Shown in pieces: positions 6,757-9,304 of a stretch of 9,304 nt of DNA. The position numbers and the translations under genes were made by a program. Position 1 is the first letter of the stretch. Each line of letters starts with the position of its first letter. Below the pieces are notes generated by a model. That model made no database searches. It was not told the DNA's origin and worked only from the letters and a program-made list of their open reading frames with translations. Origin of the DNA: Pseudomonadota bacterium (GTDB lineage Bacteria > Pseudomonadota > Alphaproteobacteria > Rhizobiales > Beijerinckiaceae); NCBI GenBank assembly GCA_023422485.1, contig JAGTAM010000653.1, positions 1 through 9,304 of the forward strand. Reading direction: 5' to 3'.

Positions 6757-8463
6757 TCAGATCTGCTCGATCCGCCAGCGCACCAGGGCATCCTCGTCCA
6801 CCGACAGGTGCAGGACGATCTGCGCGGTCCGCCGTGCCCCGACCACGCCGGCGAAGTAGATGCTTTCCTCGATCGTCGGCGTCGCACCCTCCGCGGCGAA
6901 GCGCCAACGCTCGCCGGTCGACAGGCCCAGGATCACGCTGCCGTCCTCCTGGGGCTGGGCGGCGACGGCGGTGTGGAGATGGAAGCGCACCGCGACCGGC
7001 TGGGGCCGCGCGCGCTTTCCCTCGCGCCGGAAAGCATCCTCGCCTTCCAGTCGAACCGGGCCGCTCGAGAGGCGCCAGCGGCGCTCGTGCAGGATGCCGA
7101 ACTCGGCGACGTAGCCGTCATGGCGGGCGGCAAGGACGGACGCGCCGTTCTCGGTGCGCCGCTCGACCGCGACGGGGCCGGGGCCGCGCATCACCACGGG
7201 CCCCCGGCGCGCGAGCAGCCAGCGGGCGGCGAGCCGGCCGATCCACCAATCCTCCGGCTCGTCGAGGAAGCGGCAGGAGGACGTGTCGGCAACCGTCGCG
7301 GTCGAGTGGGCGGCGGTGCTGCGCGCGGCCCTTCGCAGCTCGCCGCCGCCGGCGGGCGCACCGCAATTGACGACGATGCGCTGCGCGCCGCTCGTCAGCT
7401 CGAAGGAGAGACACCCGGCGGCGGCCTCGCGCGACTGGTCCATCGGCGGCGGCGCGCCGACATCGCAGACCATGATCACGCGGCCCGTTTCCATCCGGGC
7501 ATAGCCGGAATGGGAGGCGTACATCAGAGGATCGGTGCCGGACCCGTCATAGACCAGCAGCGTGGCGAGATGGTCGGCCGCCGTCACGCCCATGCCGTTG
7601 AAGTGGCTGAGCGAGGCATCGCCGTGGCGCAGAAGGCGCAGGGCCGGCAGCATCCGGTCGACGGCGCGCAGGAGCGCTTCCGGGGGATCGACGCTCCGGC
7701 TGAGGAAGCTCTGGCGCAGGGGCAGCAGATCGAGCAGCAGCTCCATGGCGAAGCGCGGGTCGCGGGAGCGGTGGCCGCCATCGGGCAGGATCTGCGTGTC
7801 GAGTTCGCGCACGAGGATGCGGGTTGCGCGCCGCAGGATCGGCTCAATACCCTCGCAGCAGAGCCCGGCATAGGTCAGCGCCACGGCGGCGAGCAGACGC
7901 GATTGCGGCGGCGCCGAGCGGCGCAGCGAGCGTTCCAGCTCCCGCGCACCCTTGCCCACCGCCTTGAGGAAGGCTTGGTAGAAGGCGTGGTCGGCGCCCT
8001 CCAGCACCAGGGGCGACTGGCACAGGAACGAGATCAGCCGCCGGGACGCCACCGGCACCGGGCTGGCGCGGGCGGCCTCGCCCCGGCCGTTCATGAAATC
8101 CGAGACGAAGGCGCGGGCATTGGCGCGCGCGAGTGCCGTGTCGGCGGCGCGCAGATGGCGCAGCCAGCCGAAGCCGTAGAGCGCGTCCGCCCATTCCGCA
8201 GAGGGCGGATCGTAGTCGAAGGGGGAGCGCCCGCTCACGATCAGCGAGCGACCGGCGAAGACGAACAGGCCGGAATAGATGTCGTCGGCGAGCGAGGCGT
8301 CGCTCGTGCGCAGATCGTGCGGGGCGATCACGAGAGCGGTCACCCGCGCGCGGGTGAGGATCTCGGGCCGCGCCGTGAGCCGTGCCGTCCGCTCGCGAAC
8401 CGCGCGGACGATCTCGTGACCGAGCAGGCGGTAGAGCTGCCAGCGTTCGGGGCCCCTGCCCAA
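6757..8463 (-). CDS. Heparinase II/III family protein
   Basis: This 568-residue protein resembles the heparinase II/III-like family of alphaproteobacteria, with a helical alginate-lyase-like N-terminal half and a beta-sheet C-terminal half. Family-type segments are LPDGGHRSRDP with H231, SHFNGMG with H287, SGYARMETG with Y321, DVGAPPP, and AHSTATVADTSS with H386. In characterised polysaccharide lyases of this fold, His and Tyr residues take part in eliminative cleavage of uronic-acid polymers; equating these residues with them is inference. No signal peptide is visible, which is odd for an extracellular polysaccharide lyase, so substrate and cell location are unknown. Start: no ATG or GTG exists in frame back to the stop at 8551-8553, and TTG at 8463-8461 has GGAGG 7 nt upstream. 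The gene follows the interrupted sulfurtransferase by 186 nt and precedes purH. Confidence 0.88.
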   Translation of the reverse strand: MGRGPERWQLYRLLGHEIVRAVRERTARLTARPEILTRARVTALVIAPHDLRTSDASLADDIYSGLFVFAGRSLIVSGRSPFDYDPPSAEWADALYGFGWLRHLRAADTALARANARAFVSDFMNGRGEAARASPVPVASRRLISFLCQSPLVLEGADHAFYQAFLKAVGKGARELERSLRRSAPPQSRLLAAVALTYAGLCCEGIEPILRRATRILVRELDTQILPDGGHRSRDPRFAMELLLDLLPLRQSFLSRSVDPPEALLRAVDRMLPALRLLRHGDASLSHFNGMGVTAADHLATLLVYDGSGTDPLMYASHSGYARMETGRVIMVCDVGAPPPMDQSREAAAGCLSFELTSGAQRIVVNCGAPAGGGELRRAARSTAAHSTATVADTSSCRFLDEPEDWWIGRLAARWLLARRGPVVMRGPGPVAVERRTENGASVLAARHDGYVAEFGILHERRWRLSSGPVRLEGEDAFRREGKRARPQPVAVRFHLHTAVAAQPQEDGSVILGLSTGERWRFAAEGATPTIEESIYFAGVVGARRTAQIVLHLSVDEDALVRWRIEQI

Positions 8464-8649
8464 GCCGTATCCTCCGAGCCTTCGAGTCGGGCCGCACGGT
8501 TTGCCGCACGGCCCCCTGTTCGGGCCTCCGGCAACAGGCTTGGGCCCCGCTTATGCCCGTCCTCTTAACCGCCCTTTAACGCTGTGTCGTCCTCTCGCCG
8601 GCCGGCATCCCCGCAATGCACGGCCCGAAAGTGGGAGCGGTCCGATCCC
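8464..8649 (-). other. Intergenic region between sulfurtransferase and heparinase-like genes
   Basis: This 186-nt gap has no gene. It contains the palindrome GCCGGCCGGC at 8597-8606, soon after the sulfurtransferase stop, which may form a small hairpin without a T-run. On the minus strand GTTAA occurs twice with an 11-bp period (complement TTAAC at 8565-8569 and 8576-8580), in a locally A/T-richer patch that could be part of a promoter. A TTAAAG with CATAAG 18 nt downstream is a weak -35/-10 possibility for the heparinase-like gene. Confidence 0.3.
8471..8475 (-). promoter_or_regulatory. Strong Shine-Dalgarno setting a TTG start
   Basis: On the minus strand GGAGG lies 7 nt before TTG at 8463-8461. 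It is the strongest ribosome site in the window and supports the rare TTG start of the heparinase-like gene, whose frame has no upstream ATG or GTG. Confidence 0.75.
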
Positions 8650-9304
8650 TCAGGCTGGACCGGTCGCGACGGGCCGCGCAGGGTCGGCGCCCCACTCCGA
8701 CCACGAGCCGTCGTAGAGCGCCCGCGGCTCCTTGCCCAAGGTCTCCAAGGCCAGGGCGACGATCGCCGCGGTGACGCCCGAGCCGCAGGTGGTGATGATG
8801 GGGCGGTCGAGATCGACCCCGGCCTCGGCGATCGCCGCGCGCAGCGAGGCCTCGTCCCGCAGGCGGCCATTCGCCTGGAGCGCGGCGTAGTGCAGGTTGC
8901 GGGCACCGGGCATATGGCCGGGGCGCACACCGGGGCGCGGCTCCGCTTCCTCGCCGCGAAAGCGTGGGCCCGAACGGGCATCGACCACCTGGGCCGAGCC
9001 ATTGCCGAGCGCACGGGCGATGTCGCCCGCATCCGCCACGGCACCGTTGTCGAGCCGCGCGGTGAAGTGTCGCCGGTCGCGGGGGCGGCCCTCGCCGTCC
9101 TCGGTCGGATAGCCCGCCGCGACCCAGGCAGGCATCCCGCCCTCCAGGATTTTTACGTCGCGCATGCCGAAGGTCTGAAGCATCCAGCGTACCCGCGGCT
9201 CCTAGAACAGGCCCAACCCGTCGTAGACGACGACCTGCGCCCCGTCGCCGACACCGAGCGCGCGCATCTTCGAGGAGAACACCTCGGGCCGCGGCAGCAT
9301 GTGG
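8650..9304 (-). pseudogene. sseA: Two-domain sulfurtransferase (SseA type) with in-frame amber codon, cut by window edge
   Basis: The reading frame encodes a 3-mercaptopyruvate/thiosulfate sulfurtransferase, which moves sulfur from a donor to an acceptor such as cyanide or thiols via a cysteine persulfide. The C-terminal rhodanese domain is intact: VVDARSGPRFRG, then GHMPGARNLHY, and the active-site loop TTCGSGVTA with the Cys codon at 8785-8787. Reading in from the right edge, the first domain continues with HMLPRPEVFSSKMRALGVGD and VVVYDGLGLF. A TAG at 9202-9204 then interrupts it, and the same frame resumes at once with EPRVRWMLQTFG. In E. coli SseA this place reads LFSAPRAWWMLRTFG, so the TAG replaces a Ser; TCG to TAG is one base change. 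Initiation at ATG 9183 would give 177 residues with only the catalytic domain and no clear ribosome site. About 65-70 N-terminal residues lie beyond the window. A sequencing error is an alternative to a genuine null allele. Confidence 0.75.

Noticed and set aside
6748..8568. 606-codon forward open frame antisense to the heparinase-like gene
   Set aside because: It is low in hydrophobic structure and rich in Arg/Gly/Ala. The opposite strand encodes a recognisable protein with family motifs and a strong ribosome site.
1..9304. A previously undescribed multi-gene system
   Set aside because: The recognisable genes belong to ordinary families (transport, purine synthesis, sulfur transfer, lyase-like and DUF937). 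I see no defence, mobile or biosynthetic cluster logic linking them.

Overview
The window looks like chromosomal DNA from a GC-rich alphaproteobacterium of the order Hyphomicrobiales (Rhizobiales). A Methylobacterium/Methylorubrum-like host is the best guess. This rests on the strongly G/C-ending codons, the protein families present, and a heparinase II/III-like gene lying just upstream of purH, a pairing I recall from this order. No database search was possible, so the taxon is an inference.

Layout, left to right. Positions 1-66 hold what may be the first 22 codons of a leftward gene that runs off the left edge. Positions 67-397 are a putative divergent intergenic region with a perfect 9-bp inverted repeat just before the next gene. 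A rightward pair follows: a KefB/KefC-type CPA2 cation:proton antiporter with a C-terminal NAD-binding TrkA-N domain (398-2296), overlapped by 8 nt by a MATE-family efflux transporter (2289-3728). After a 265-nt gap comes a rightward DUF937-type protein of unknown function (3994-4782), closed by a hairpin. The convergent gap to the next gene contains a roughly 90-nt imperfect palindrome that resembles a dispersed extragenic palindromic element.

The right half is transcribed leftward. In transcription order it has an interrupted two-domain sulfurtransferase gene (SseA type, cut by the right edge), a heparinase II/III-like protein starting at TTG behind a strong Shine-Dalgarno, a 48-nt stem-loop right after its stop, and purH (bifunctional AICAR transformylase/IMP cyclohydrolase), which faces the DUF937 gene.

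The genes do not form one obvious pathway. The two transporters probably form a translationally coupled unit for ion and drug/metabolite export, purH is core purine biosynthesis, and the others look like housekeeping or accessory neighbours. I see no convincing new multi-gene system. The items most worth a second look are the in-frame amber codon in the sulfurtransferase gene, the long palindrome at 4837-4926, and the hairpin between the heparinase-like gene and purH. There are no rRNA, tRNA, CRISPR or transposase features that I can support.
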